Positions 51,600 to 61,140 are shown, counted from the stretch's first letter. The stretch is DNA of 64,000 bases from CBDCWQ01 sp965223435 (GCA_965223435.1 CBDCWQ010000020.1:1121364-1185363), one strand, 5' to 3'. Numbers and translations are program-made. The notes: generated by a model from the sequence alone, not told the origin.

Positions 51600-52919
51600 C
51601 TACAGGCCGAAACCTACGATTTTGGCGCGCACCGCGGAGAATCCCATGGCGATGGAGTAGCCGTCTTTCATACGTTCGCTTTGTCCGCACGAGCTCGGGC
51701 GAGCTGGGTCTGTGGGGGGCACCACCCGGCCGGCGCATGTGTTTCGGGAGGTGAGGCAGTCTTGGTTGGGGCCAGGGCCGTCGCAGCAAAGATCGACGAT
51801 GCCGTCGCTGTCGGTGTCGGTCCCACATTCAAGGCCATCCCCGTCGAGATCGATATCGGCGGTGCGGCTGACCATATTGGTGACCAAATCGAAAAGGGTC
51901 GAATCGAAAGGAAGACTGCCGAGCGCCGGGCACCGCGCATCGGATGGTGTAGTGCAGTATGGGTTGTTGGTTTGCGCCAGGGTGTTGATCGGGACGGCGC
52001 CGCCCATAATCCCATCTTCAAGTTTCGAAAGGTCCGCAGAAAGGCGACCTTTAAGCACCACTTTCTCGAAACGAATTTCTGGATGGGGTGGTTTCGCCAA
52101 GGTGATCGTGAACTGAATGGGCACCGGCGCCAACGATTGGAGCTCTCCCCGCTCGATGCGTGCGGGGGCGCGAGAACGAGCCTGGGTCGGGGGGCTGACG
52201 ATGGACTGGGGGTTGATCTTGAACTCGCAGCAGCTGGTGTGTCCATCCGGGATCTCAAAGTTGTTGGTCGGAAAGAGGACATCGTCACCGTCTTTGGCGC
52301 CATAAACTTTGAGGGTCAGGGATTCATCTTCACCGCGATAGGGTTGGTCTAGCCCGGCAAATTCGACAAGCAGGAGCGATTGACCGCCGATGACGCCCTG
52401 TCGGATTTGATCGTTCCCGAGTGTCCCCACGGGATGAAGGATATTGTCGTTGCACGCCTCACCCGGCGCGCAATTTTGGTCGACGTTAAAGCCTTGGTCT
52501 TTGCCCTCGACGGAGACGCTGTTCAAAATGAACGCCACGCCCGATGCCGGTGGGTCGTCCCAGCCTTCGACTTCGGTGGGCCGATCCGTGAGCGGGACTG
52601 CCGCCACCACGCCGCCCTCGGGTCCTGTATTTCCTTGAATACAGCGACCCTGACTGCTGCACTTGACACCCTTTGCGACACACGCGGTGGGATTGTTGCT
52701 GTTGCATCCTGGTGGCTCGAGGCAATCTCGGTCGCTGAAGCACTCCACCTCACAGCGTCCCAGCGAGTTGCAGAAATGCCCACCGCCGCAGTCGGTGCTC
52801 CCGAAGCATCGTGTCTGGCAGCCGGGGCCCAAGGAGAATAGACCGAGGGTAACCAGAGCGCTGGTCAAAAAAGCGCCTGAGGCGGGGAGAATCCAAGAGC
52901 GGGATCGGGATTGGGGCAT
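51600..52919 (-). CDS. Cys-rich lipoprotein of unknown function
   Basis: The 439-residue protein has a signal ending LFSLGPGC (lipobox). A disulphide-rich N-terminal domain (TRCFGSTDCGGGHFCNSLGRC, DRDCLEPPGC, CCEFKINPQ-type segments) follows, then a beta-rich region. Near the C-terminus is a calcium-type motif (DIDLDGDGLECGTDTDSDG) with Cys pairs. EGF- or trefoil-like cysteine modules of this kind occur in myxobacterial surface lipoproteins, but I do not recognise this family. It is divergent from 53143. Confidence 0.65.
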   Translation of the reverse strand: MPQSRSRSWILPASGAFLTSALVTLGLFSLGPGCQTRCFGSTDCGGGHFCNSLGRCEVECFSDRDCLEPPGCNSNNPTACVAKGVKCSSQGRCIQGNTGPEGGVVAAVPLTDRPTEVEGWDDPPASGVAFILNSVSVEGKDQGFNVDQNCAPGEACNDNILHPVGTLGNDQIRQGVIGGQSLLLVEFAGLDQPYRGEDESLTLKVYGAKDGDDVLFPTNNFEIPDGHTSCCEFKINPQSIVSPPTQARSRAPARIERGELQSLAPVPIQFTITLAKPPHPEIRFEKVVLKGRLSADLSKLEDGIMGGAVPINTLAQTNNPYCTTPSDARCPALGSLPFDSTLFDLVTNMVSRTADIDLDGDGLECGTDTDSDGIVDLCCDGPGPNQDCLTSRNTCAGRVVPPTDPARPSSCGQSERMKDGYSIAMGFSAVRAKIVGFGL

Positions 52920-53142
52920 GCGAGCTATTGTAGGGGGATGGGATCCACGAAGTCGATAGGATCTCTCACGAACTTACAACGGAACCACGTTTTTTTACGC
53001 GTGATCTCGCTCACTCGGGAAAATCAACGGCCCCGTGTTGGGGCGAACAGATGGCGGGACGCATGCGTCAAAAAAGCAGCAGGCCGCCGGGGGAGGAGAT
53101 CTGCCTTGATGGCGGAGGCCCTGGGGGCTAGGGTGCTCCGTC

Positions 53143-54036
53143 GTGTGGTTTACTCGCAGATCAGCCTACTCCCGCGTGCGCACCGCCGTCGGAGGTGGGC
53201 TCGCGGTGCTTACCCTGTTCGTGGGCTGGTCTTCCGGCGCTTTGGCGCAACTCCCCTCGGTGGACTGTCGCTCCAACCCCCACCTGGGGAAGGCCCGACA
53301 GCAATACGATCGCTTGGAATTTGATCGTGCCGCGGGAACCCTTCAGCGGGCCATTGAGCACACCAAGAACTGCGCGTGGGACGTGGCCGAAATCTATCGG
53401 CTCAAGGCCTTTGTTAACGCGGTCAACGCGCAACAGGAGCGGTGTCAGCGCGCTTTTCAGATCCTGCTCGCCCTGGATCCAGACTATGAGATGCCTTCCG
53501 ATGTGCCTCCCAAAATCAAAAGTTGCCACGCGCGGGCGCTTCAGGCGCCCAGTGAGCGCCGGGCGCTTCTTTTTGATCACCAGGGGGTGGTTGAGGTTCG
53601 GCCCGGCAACCCCGTCGCCATTTCGGTGACGCTCACCGACCCACTGCGTTTGGTGGATCACGTTCAACTGTTCTTTCGCCGCGAAGGTGTACAGGTTTAC
53701 ACGCAGGTCACCGGCTCGGCCAATCCGAGTGGGACCATCGTGATTCCCGCGCTTTCCGTACCCCCCGACGAAAAAGGCTATCGGGTGGAGTATCTGCTCA
53801 GAGCCGTGGACCGGTGGGAAGGGACCCTGAGAGCACTGGGTTCTCGCGAGAGCCCTCTTCGTTTTCAAGTGTTGCCGGCGGCGTCCAAAGAGAGCCCGAT
53901 CACCAGTCGCTGGTGGTTTTGGACCGGTCTTGCGGTGGTGCTCTTGGGGACTTCCGCTGCCATCTTTGTCGCCCAACAAGGGGGGGATGAGGTGACGGTG
54001 CAAATTCGGGATGGTGGTGTGGTGACCGGGTTATGA
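53143..54036 (+). CDS. Secreted or membrane-anchored protein with TPR-like and C-terminal helix
   Basis: The 297-residue protein has a signal peptide ending SSGALA, a helical repeat part (RQQYDRLEFDRAAGTLQRAIEH, AFQILLALDPDYEMP) and a beta-rich domain (VVEVRPGNPVAISVTLTDPLRLV). A membrane helix lies near the end (WWFWTGLAVVLLGTSAAIFVA). Many deltaproteobacterial genomes encode such TPR-plus-Ig-like proteins of unknown role. Either GTG 53143 or the later GTG 53176 could start it. The stop overlaps the next gene by 4 bases (ATGA). Confidence 0.6.
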   Translation: MWFTRRSAYSRVRTAVGGGLAVLTLFVGWSSGALAQLPSVDCRSNPHLGKARQQYDRLEFDRAAGTLQRAIEHTKNCAWDVAEIYRLKAFVNAVNAQQERCQRAFQILLALDPDYEMPSDVPPKIKSCHARALQAPSERRALLFDHQGVVEVRPGNPVAISVTLTDPLRLVDHVQLFFRREGVQVYTQVTGSANPSGTIVIPALSVPPDEKGYRVEYLLRAVDRWEGTLRALGSRESPLRFQVLPAASKESPITSRWWFWTGLAVVLLGTSAAIFVAQQGGDEVTVQIRDGGVVTGL

Positions 54037-56402
54037 AAACGGGGGTCACCTGGAAGGGGCCGGTCTGGCCTCTCGGACTTGTGGCGGTGGCCTGCGGAGG
54101 GGTGGACGCAGAGCTTTCGCTTCAGTTTCCGAACGAGACGACCAAGAGCCTCACGACGTTGCTTGCGGCGACGGTTTTTCAGCCGGTTCTCCCCGCCTCT
54201 GCGGACGGGCCCGCCCGCTTTGTTTCGTGTGATGAAGTGGGCGCTTTTGCCCCCACGCGAGGCATGAGCCCGGTGGGGTTGCCGACAGCCCTCAAATCGG
54301 AGCGTTTCTTTCATGCGTACCCCCTCGATGGCGGCTTTGAGCTCAAGATGCCCACCATCCCCGAGGACGATGGCCAGAACCCTTGGGGGGTGGTGATGGT
54401 TCACCTTGAGGCCCGGGGGCCGAAGGTTCCCGGGCAGGCGGGCGAAGACGCGGCGTCCACGCAGCCGCTCTTGGACGCGTGTTATTGCTTTCGCTTGCAT
54501 GAAGGGGGCGCCGCCGGGCAAGAAGCACTCCACCGGGCGGTGACCGAGAGCTGCCCGATTCTCGAGGCCAACGAACCGGTGGCCAAGCAGGTTGTGGCCC
54601 TCAACGCTTTTGCCCCGTCCTCCTTTCGATTGAGTTCCGCCTGCGGGGATGGCCCCCAACCTTCGGACTACGGGCAGGCCCCGAGGCTGACGCTGGTGGA
54701 GGGGGCGCGCTCTTCACCGGGAGCGGAAGTCTGTGTGAACACCTCGGTGTGCGGTACCGTCGCCACCGGCGACTGTTTTGCGTGCGGCGGCTCGTGCGGA
54801 AGCTTGAAACGCGACGTCGAACCCGGTCGCTCCAACCTGCCCATCCTGTTTTCGATACAGCGCGGAGACGGGCGTGTGTCTACCCAGGTTCAGCTCACCG
54901 ACCGCGAAGGTCGCGCGCGCCCAGAGCTTGACGTGGAAGAATGCGACGGCATTCGTAGCGTTTCCGCGGGCGTGGTCGGGCGGCCTGACCCCGAGGTTGT
55001 GTTTCAGGTGGACTGTGTTGATGCGCTCGGACCGTTTGAATGCCAAGACGACATCGAGCTTGAAGACCGACAGTCGGTGGTGAGCCTGACCCGCATTCCG
55101 GGGGCGCTTGGTGAAGCCGACCAGGTTGCGGTTCTGGTCGACGACGACGGCGGGGCGGAGCTTCAGGTCTTCAACCCGATGGCATCCGAGGCGGTGGCTT
55201 CGTTCAGGTTTCCGAACGAACGGGGTGCGGCCCTTCACGGATTTTTCTACGACTTGGGTGTGGACGGGATTGGCGAGCGACCGGTGGTGGCGGTTGCGAC
55301 CTCTCCGGACGTCGATCGAACCCAAGTCTTTCTGTACGTTTTTGAGTGGGTGGGAGGCATGCTCCGCCCCCACGATGGGGCAACGGGTCTGCTCGAGGGT
55401 GATTGTGCAACCTGGTCATGCGGTTCGCGTACGCCGTGTGTCAGCGAGTGTTCGTCAGCCACAGAAGCGTGCTCCAGTACGCCGAACGGAAACGTCTGCG
55501 TAGAGGTCGAAAAATCCACCTCGGGTTGCGAAAGTCCCCCTCCGGTGCGCTGTGCGTGTCGCCTGCGGCTCACGGCAAGGACACGGGTGATTCTCAGGAG
55601 TGCGGATCTCGATAGAGACGGGAAGAGCGATCTTGCGGCCCTCACGAGCGCCGGAACTCCGCTCAATATTTACTACTCTGGACTCGTCGCCCCCGACGCG
55701 CAGGCGCTTTACAACGGAACACAGGGGTGCCAGTGCTCCTTGCTTGGCAGCAAAGCGGAGGCTTTTGACGTCGTGAACCTTGGGGGCGACCAAACCGAGG
55801 CCTTGCCGGCATCACGCGCGGTGGTCTTCGGACTGGCAGGAGCGGCTGGGCGGACCTTTGTGCGCTACCCGGAGGCCATGCAAGAAGGACCGCCCCTTAT
55901 TCGATGCGCGGGGGCCGAACCGTTTGGCGCGGTTCGACCGGTACGCGACATCGTGCGGGGCCACTTTCAGTGCCATCCCTTTCGGCCCGAGCGCGGATGC
56001 AGTCCGTTCGAGGACGTGGTGATTCTGACCACTTTTGAGCCGGGAGGAGGGGTTCTTACTGATCCAGGGGTGATTCGGGTCATTTTTGGCGCCTCGCGGG
56101 ATATCCATGATTTTGGTGATGTCAACAGTGTCCCCGGTGCAACCTTGTCCCTCCTTCCGCTTTCTACGGTCGATGAATTTGGGGTACCCATTCCCGATCC
56201 GGTGCAGCCCAGCCGCCTCAACGTGCGCGATCTGAATGGAGATGGGCACGACGATCTCGCGGTGCTTTTCTTTGGGGGGTTTGGCGAGCGCACCGAAGCC
56301 AAAAAAAAGCGTGCGCATGTGGCTCGGGGCGAGCAACAAGGGGTTGGCGCTGGCGCCCGATGGAATCGATCTTTCGGTGTGCCAAGAAAAGACCAGCTGT
56401 GA
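54033..56402 (+). CDS. Cys-rich FG-GAP-like lipoprotein (frameshifted at poly-A)
   Basis: The 789-residue frame starts at ATG 54033 with a lipobox (GLVAVAC). It has Cys-rich inserts (CGTVATGDCFACGGSCGS) and FG-GAP-like calcium motifs (SADLDRDGKSDLAAL, VRDLNGDGHDDLAVLF). Such propeller-type repeats are typical of surface adhesion lipoproteins. The normal end is lost: at an A8 run (56301-56308) the frame runs out into a basic tail, while the continued sequence lies in another frame up to 56523. It overlaps the previous gene by 4 bases and is followed closely by a second FG-GAP lipoprotein. Confidence 0.7.
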   Translation: MKTGVTWKGPVWPLGLVAVACGGVDAELSLQFPNETTKSLTTLLAATVFQPVLPASADGPARFVSCDEVGAFAPTRGMSPVGLPTALKSERFFHAYPLDGGFELKMPTIPEDDGQNPWGVVMVHLEARGPKVPGQAGEDAASTQPLLDACYCFRLHEGGAAGQEALHRAVTESCPILEANEPVAKQVVALNAFAPSSFRLSSACGDGPQPSDYGQAPRLTLVEGARSSPGAEVCVNTSVCGTVATGDCFACGGSCGSLKRDVEPGRSNLPILFSIQRGDGRVSTQVQLTDREGRARPELDVEECDGIRSVSAGVVGRPDPEVVFQVDCVDALGPFECQDDIELEDRQSVVSLTRIPGALGEADQVAVLVDDDGGAELQVFNPMASEAVASFRFPNERGAALHGFFYDLGVDGIGERPVVAVATSPDVDRTQVFLYVFEWVGGMLRPHDGATGLLEGDCATWSCGSRTPCVSECSSATEACSSTPNGNVCVEVEKSTSGCESPPPVRCACRLRLTARTRVILRSADLDRDGKSDLAALTSAGTPLNIYYSGLVAPDAQALYNGTQGCQCSLLGSKAEAFDVVNLGGDQTEALPASRAVVFGLAGAAGRTFVRYPEAMQEGPPLIRCAGAEPFGAVRPVRDIVRGHFQCHPFRPERGCSPFEDVVILTTFEPGGGVLTDPGVIRVIFGASRDIHDFGDVNSVPGATLSLLPLSTVDEFGVPIPDPVQPSRLNVRDLNGDGHDDLAVLFFGGFGERTEAKKKRAHVARGEQQGVGAGARWNRSFGVPRKDQL

Positions 56403-56523
56403 ACCCGGGTTGGATTTTGCTCTGCCTGATCTCGACCAAGATGGTTTTGCAGAAGTGTTCGTTTCCTGTCTGACGGATAGTCGAAAGGCGGTTCTTCGGT
56501 GGTTTCGCACAAACGGGGGATGA
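56309..56523 (+). pseudogene. Displaced C-terminal part of the FG-GAP lipoprotein
   Basis: After the A8 run the +1 frame reads RMWLGASNKGLALAPDGIDL, then SCEPGLDFALPDLDQDGFAEVF and VSCLTDSRKAVLRWF, ending at 56523, a clear FG-GAP-like end (DLDQDGFAEVF). With one A fewer, the upstream protein would continue into it and its stop would overlap the next ATG by 4 bases. So this is part of the preceding protein, disrupted or slipped at the homopolymer. Confidence 0.75.
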
Positions 56524-58952
56524 TGCCTTTTTGGAGAAATTTTTGGGTGTTGTTTTTTGGCTCGTGGGTCTTCCTGAGCTGCAAGACGGAGCCTTCGTTG
56601 GTCGTCAGTTTTCCGAACGCTGCGGTTCAGGAGGCGACCGGGTGGATGGTTGTTCGCTTTTTCGATGTGGGAGGGCGAACAAATGCCAATTTGAATTGCT
56701 CCTTCTTTGAGGGAAAGGCCGCTCTCGGGGAGGCTATCGACCTGGTACCCTCAGGCACGGGCGAGTACAACTATCCCTTCACTGAGCAGGAAGTTCCGAG
56801 GGTGCCTCGTGGTCGTCACATCGTGTATGTGCTCACCTTCGCCAATGACCAAGCGAACAGTCCACCCCTGTCGGAGGGGTGCAATGAACGCTTTGATACC
56901 GACGGTTCTGGCGACGAAACCAAAAACGCGGCGGTTGCGCTCAAGGTGGTGATTCCCAAGGATACCCGCCTTCAGAAGATTGAGGGTGACAATCAAGTGG
57001 GTCGGCCCGGTACCGAGTTGAGTTCGGTGGTCCGTATTGAAGCGGTCTCCAACGCGCCTTCGAACCGCGCAGTGTATCGCGTCCCGGGTGTGGCGGTGAA
57101 TTTCCGTTCCACTCTGAATGGCGTCGAATTTATCGGCCCCGACGACGTCGGACGTGAGACCCTCGAAGTGGTTACGGGGACCGATGGAGAAGCTGAAGTT
57201 CGGGTGCGTTTACCTCAGCAAGCAGGCACCGGTGAAATTACGGTGCGTGCCGCAGAAATTGAAAGCGCGGGGGGCACGGGCGCGTTGGGCTTTGCCGTGG
57301 CCATCCCGCCCCCCATTCGGATGGTGAGTTCCAAAACGCTCCAGGTGCCGGGCGTGTTTCGGCCCTTATCGTTGTCGGTGGGTTCGGTCACCGGGGGAAG
57401 TGGACTCGATGCGGTCGTTTTGGGCTGCGAAGGGACAGAAGAAAACTGTACGGTCGGTCGCGACGCGGTGCCTTCGTTTGGCCGGACAACCCTTGCGGTT
57501 GTCCGCGACTTGAACGAGGTTCCCGAGGCCGCATCTATCGTCTTGCCGCCTGAGGGGCTTGGCATTCTTCCCGCTGGTCTTGCGCTGGGCGAGGTGCTTC
57601 CGGAAAACGGTGAAGCCCGCGCCGAGATTGCCGTTGTCAACAGCCGCCAAGCCAGTTGCCAAGACCGCGTTTGCCAAGAAAACGCCGACTGCGCGTGCCA
57701 CACGCCCCAGGGGCCGAGTCGACGGTGTCCATGCGAAAATGCCGAGATCGTGGTTCTTCGTGGCTCAGGCGATGAGGTTCAGTTTGTATCGCGCCACGCC
57801 ATGACCGCCAATAACGCTGTGGGTGTTGCACCCTTTCGATACCTCGATCGGAGCTTTGAGGACCCGATTCGAACCGGGTTCGCCATCGCAGGGCAGGGCC
57901 GAAGTAAAGCAGTGTATAACCAAAGGCCGTGTTCTTCAGCGCGACGATGCTTGTCGACGTTGCAGCCGGTGTGTGAAACCTCGCTTAGAGAGTGCGGCTG
58001 CCCAGCCGGTGAAAAGTGCGAAAATGGGTTTTGTGAAGCGCGGGACACCATGGTCGATTTGCTGGTGGTCGATTCCGCGCAGCTGATGTTCGAAAATCGA
58101 GGCGGGTGCCAAGAGGTTGTAGACTACTTTTGCCAGGGTCCGGACGTGATGAGTGGGGCGTGTCGAGAAGCTCCGGAGGGGTCCACCTTGTGGCTGTGCA
58201 AACGCTGTAAAGACGATCCGCGGAGGCAGTCGACCATGCCGGACGGTTGTGGCATGTGTGTGCCTCGCAGCATACGGGTAGGCGCGCTCGACAGTGTCAT
58301 CATTCCGAAGAGCATCACCGCAGGCTTTTTGAGCGAAGGGACGGAGGACGACTTCTTTGTCTCGACCCTGAGTGGTTTCGGCTTTGTGAAGTCGCGGGGA
58401 GGATTTCGGTGGGATTGGAATGAATTTCAGCCGACGGTGAATGCACAAATCGATATCGCGGTTGTCGCCAATTTGGATTCGAGAGAAGATTCCAAGGCCG
58501 ATTTGGTATGGGCGTTTGAAGGCGGCTGCACCCAAGGGTCCGCTTTTGACAACTGCCCGGTCGTGAGTTCGGTACCCGAAGGGGAGGCAAAAGGATGTGT
58601 GGGCGTGTACCGCAGCAACAATGCTTCGTCATTGGTGGCGGCCAACTTCCCTTCCGGAGGGGGCTGCCAGCGCTACGAGTTGGCGTTTAGGCCGCAGTCG
58701 CTTTGCACCGGTCTTCTGAATGCGGACGACTACGAGGATGTGGCTGTGGGTTCTCAAGATATGGGAGCGATTGCCGTCATGTCGGGCGATGGACGTGGGG
58801 GGCTTTTAGATCCGCCGGAGTTTGTCGATCTGCCGGGCGATGGTGTGGCAGGCCCTGTGGCCTGCCCAGACATCGACGGGGACGGGGCCGACGATCTGGT
58901 GACCTTCGACGGATCGGACGGGGTCCTTCATGTCTTTCGTCAGGAGCGTTGA
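56520..58952 (+). CDS. Cys-rich FG-GAP-like lipoprotein
   Basis: The 810-residue protein starts at ATG 56520, overlapping the stop of the preceding gene (ATGA). Its signal ends WVFLSC (lipobox). It has an Ig-like start, several Cys-rich segments (RVCQENADCACHTPQG, CETSLRECGCPAGEKCENGFCE, CKRCKDDPRR) and FG-GAP-like repeats at the end (NADDYEDVAVGSQDMG, CPDIDGDGADDLVTFDG). It resembles its upstream neighbour in layout, suggesting a tandem pair. Cell-surface binding is inferred from FG-GAP-like repeats; no enzyme motif was seen. Confidence 0.72.
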   Translation: MMPFWRNFWVLFFGSWVFLSCKTEPSLVVSFPNAAVQEATGWMVVRFFDVGGRTNANLNCSFFEGKAALGEAIDLVPSGTGEYNYPFTEQEVPRVPRGRHIVYVLTFANDQANSPPLSEGCNERFDTDGSGDETKNAAVALKVVIPKDTRLQKIEGDNQVGRPGTELSSVVRIEAVSNAPSNRAVYRVPGVAVNFRSTLNGVEFIGPDDVGRETLEVVTGTDGEAEVRVRLPQQAGTGEITVRAAEIESAGGTGALGFAVAIPPPIRMVSSKTLQVPGVFRPLSLSVGSVTGGSGLDAVVLGCEGTEENCTVGRDAVPSFGRTTLAVVRDLNEVPEAASIVLPPEGLGILPAGLALGEVLPENGEARAEIAVVNSRQASCQDRVCQENADCACHTPQGPSRRCPCENAEIVVLRGSGDEVQFVSRHAMTANNAVGVAPFRYLDRSFEDPIRTGFAIAGQGRSKAVYNQRPCSSARRCLSTLQPVCETSLRECGCPAGEKCENGFCEARDTMVDLLVVDSAQLMFENRGGCQEVVDYFCQGPDVMSGACREAPEGSTLWLCKRCKDDPRRQSTMPDGCGMCVPRSIRVGALDSVIIPKSITAGFLSEGTEDDFFVSTLSGFGFVKSRGGFRWDWNEFQPTVNAQIDIAVVANLDSREDSKADLVWAFEGGCTQGSAFDNCPVVSSVPEGEAKGCVGVYRSNNASSLVAANFPSGGGCQRYELAFRPQSLCTGLLNADDYEDVAVGSQDMGAIAVMSGDGRGGLLDPPEFVDLPGDGVAGPVACPDIDGDGADDLVTFDGSDGVLHVFRQER

Positions 58953-58959
58953 GCGTTCG

Positions 58960-59919
58960 ATGTCGGTGGCTTTTGAATCTGGCTCCATGGCCTCCAAACG
59001 GAGCCGGGGCCCACGCCGCGCGCGGGTGTCATGGAGTGTGGATCGCCGCATTGCGGGTCTTTTGCCGGTGCTCCTGGCCTTAGCCTTAGGGCTGTCCTTT
59101 TTTTTAGGTTTCGTGGTCCGCGGCCGCATCGAACCAGAGGGCGATGCGGTTCGTGCTCGGAGCACGACCCCACAGGGGTCGGTGGCGTCGCGCTTCGTTC
59201 CTTCTGAGACCCCACCCGCTCTTGGCGGGGTGCGCCCCCAAAGCCAAGCCCACCATGGCTTCGGGGCGGAAGGCCAAAAGCCCCCAAAAGGGCCGCGTTC
59301 TGGCGACGGGTTCTCTGTTTTCAACCCTTGGGGCGCTGAAGTCTCGGGAGCTCCAGGGGTGCCCGACGACGCGAATGCAAAAGGGGGGAACGAAGCCCCG
59401 GGCGATGGTGGGATGCGTTCTCAGGGTCGGGGGGCAAAGGCCGATGACACCAACAAAAAAGAGGGGCGCGAAATCGCGGGCGATGGTGGGGTGCATTCTC
59501 AGGGTCGGGGGGCAAAGGTCGACGACACGAACAAGAAAGAGGGGCGCGAAATCGCGGGCGATGGTGGGGTGCATTCTCAGGGTCGGGGGGCAGAGGCCGA
59601 TGGCCCGAACGCCACATTGGGCGCTGAGGTCGCGGGTGCTCGAACGGGGCTTTCGGTTCGGACCCAAGCGCCCCGGGGAAGACATGGAATCCAGTTGGGG
59701 GCTTTTTCGTCGCTCGCAGAGGCCCAGACTTTTGTGCGGACCTATGAGGAGGCGCTCAAGCGCCATACGGTTTATGTTCTGACCATTTCGGTGCCGGGCA
59801 AAGGGGTATGGCATCGGGTTCGATTGGGGGCTTACCGTCGTCGTCGGTCGGCCGAGCGAGCACGCCGACGTTTGCCGCCAAATCTCAGAGACGGTTCGAT
59901 TCTTGTCACTTACCGATGA
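58960..59919 (+). CDS. SPOR domain membrane protein with internal tandem repeats
   Basis: The 319-residue protein has a basic N-terminus and one membrane helix (GLLPVLLALALGLSFFLGFVV). A low-complexity Gly-rich linker follows with a 26-residue unit (GREIAGDGGVHSQGRGAKVD) repeated about 2.6 times. The C-terminal SPOR domain (IQLGAFSSLAEAQTFVRTYE, VRLGAYRRRRSAERARRRL) binds denuded septal peptidoglycan, so the protein should localise to division sites. The ATG at 58960 lies 7 bases after the previous stop. It overlaps the next gene by 4 bases. Confidence 0.78.
   Translation: MSVAFESGSMASKRSRGPRRARVSWSVDRRIAGLLPVLLALALGLSFFLGFVVRGRIEPEGDAVRARSTTPQGSVASRFVPSETPPALGGVRPQSQAHHGFGAEGQKPPKGPRSGDGFSVFNPWGAEVSGAPGVPDDANAKGGNEAPGDGGMRSQGRGAKADDTNKKEGREIAGDGGVHSQGRGAKVDDTNKKEGREIAGDGGVHSQGRGAEADGPNATLGAEVAGARTGLSVRTQAPRGRHGIQLGAFSSLAEAQTFVRTYEEALKRHTVYVLTISVPGKGVWHRVRLGAYRRRRSAERARRRLPPNLRDGSILVTYR
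59401..59602 (+). repeat. 78-bp tandem repeat in SPOR gene (about 2.6 copies)
   Basis: Units begin at 59401, 59479 and 59557 (ggcgatggtggg) and share near-identical sequence over 78 bases, an in-frame 26-residue repeat. Copy number could vary between strains by slippage or recombination. Confidence 0.85.
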
Positions 59920-61136
59920 TCCTGATCCTACAAGGGCCGGAGCGTGGGCTTCCAGGACTCGAGCGCGGCATAAGCCATACGGGGGTGGCTTGCCGAAGCC
60001 AGCCGGACGTCGATTTGTTGGTGATGCGGGACGTTCGGCGGGCGATCAAAGAGGTTAGGCCCAAGGCGGTGGTGATGACACCGTGTCTGGATTTGGCGGC
60101 CTGCGAGGCGGACGAGGAGATGGCGTTTGCGCGGAATGCGGAGGCGGCCATTCATCTTGCGGCGGGGGCTCGGGAGTTCGGCGCGGTGCCGGTGCTGGTT
60201 TCGACGTCCGAAGTCTTTGGCCAACCCGGAGGGCCGTGGAGCGAGCGTGATTTGCCAGAGCCTCGCTCGGTGTGCGCCCAAAGCCAGCTCCGCGGCGAAA
60301 CCTTTTTGGGGCGCGCCGCAAAAAACGCCCTGGTGGTTCGTGGCGGCCCTTTTTTGTGTGATGGCCTCGCGCACCGCGCTGGCCTCCGGCAGACCCTTGG
60401 CCCCTCGCCCGGGGGTGACGCGGGTCCGGTCACTCCGGTGAGCGCCTTTGATGTCGGCCGGGCGATTGCCCTCCTCATAGAGGCTGGCGCCCAGGGCGTG
60501 TTTCACGTGGCCGCTCGGGAGCGCCCGCTGACCCGTATAGAGGCCTGGTCAAGACTTGTGCCCTTCTTGGAGTCGGTCTCACCCGGTCAGGAAGACGATG
60601 ACAAGCTCGAAAAAGAACATGGCCTCGTGGCGCGGGAGGCGTCTAGGGGTCGCGAAGTCCAACAACTTCGGGCGCCCATGCCTGCGCTTTTGGGCGACAA
60701 GCTTTTTCGTACCACCGCTTTTGAGGCCCGTGCCTATGAGGAAAGCCTTCTCGAGGTGACCCACGGGTCGCTTGAAAATCCTGGTGTCATCGAGTCCAGC
60801 GATGCGTGTCACAAAGGCGCGCCCCTTGGGGCGGAGGTTTTGAATGCGCATCGTTTTTTCTCTGCGGCTCAAGGTTATGGCCTTCATGTAGCCCTGGAGC
60901 CGGGGGAGAAGATGCCCAAGCCAGACGGAAGCGAAGGGACGCTTGCACTCTACCTTCTGATCGGCAAGGCGGTTTTCGAAAAGGGGCCGGAGCCGGTTGA
61001 AGAGCGTATTGTTCGTAAGGGGCAAACAGTGACAGTCGACACGAACGAAGCGTGGCGGTTGGTTGCGGTAGACCGAACTGAAGTCATCGCGCTGGGATTT
61101 TCGCGGTCGATCCTCTGGGGCGGCCGCGAGGCCTAA
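59916..61136 (+). CDS. RmlD-like extended SDR with C-terminal cupin-like domain, catalytic residues altered
   Basis: The 406-residue protein starts at ATG 59916 (4-base overlap with the SPOR gene). Its first 280 residues follow the RmlD dTDP-dehydrorhamnose reductase plan (AIKEVRPKAVVMTPCL, VPVLVSTSEVFGQPGGPW, PRSVCAQSQLRGE). However, the N-terminal GxxGxxG is degraded and the YxxxK pair reads C-AQS-Q (Tyr to Cys, Lys to Gln). A second domain after about residue 305 (GLHVALEPGEKM, GTLALYLLIGKAVFE, WRLVAVDRTEVIALG) looks like a cupin barrel. The alterations suggest a binding or regulatory role or a different chemistry. Confidence 0.65.
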   Translation: MILILQGPERGLPGLERGISHTGVACRSQPDVDLLVMRDVRRAIKEVRPKAVVMTPCLDLAACEADEEMAFARNAEAAIHLAAGAREFGAVPVLVSTSEVFGQPGGPWSERDLPEPRSVCAQSQLRGETFLGRAAKNALVVRGGPFLCDGLAHRAGLRQTLGPSPGGDAGPVTPVSAFDVGRAIALLIEAGAQGVFHVAARERPLTRIEAWSRLVPFLESVSPGQEDDDKLEKEHGLVAREASRGREVQQLRAPMPALLGDKLFRTTAFEARAYEESLLEVTHGSLENPGVIESSDACHKGAPLGAEVLNAHRFFSAAQGYGLHVALEPGEKMPKPDGSEGTLALYLLIGKAVFEKGPEPVEERIVRKGQTVTVDTNEAWRLVAVDRTEVIALGFSRSILWGGREA

Positions 61137-61140
61137 CGGC

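Noticed and set aside
59401..59602. Tandem 78-base repeats as a CRISPR array
   Set aside because: The units are directly adjacent, in frame and code for the protein linker; there are no spacers.
60940..61140. Cobalamin riboswitch before the BtuC-type permease
   Set aside because: The permease starts 4 bases after the preceding gene, leaving no space for a leader.
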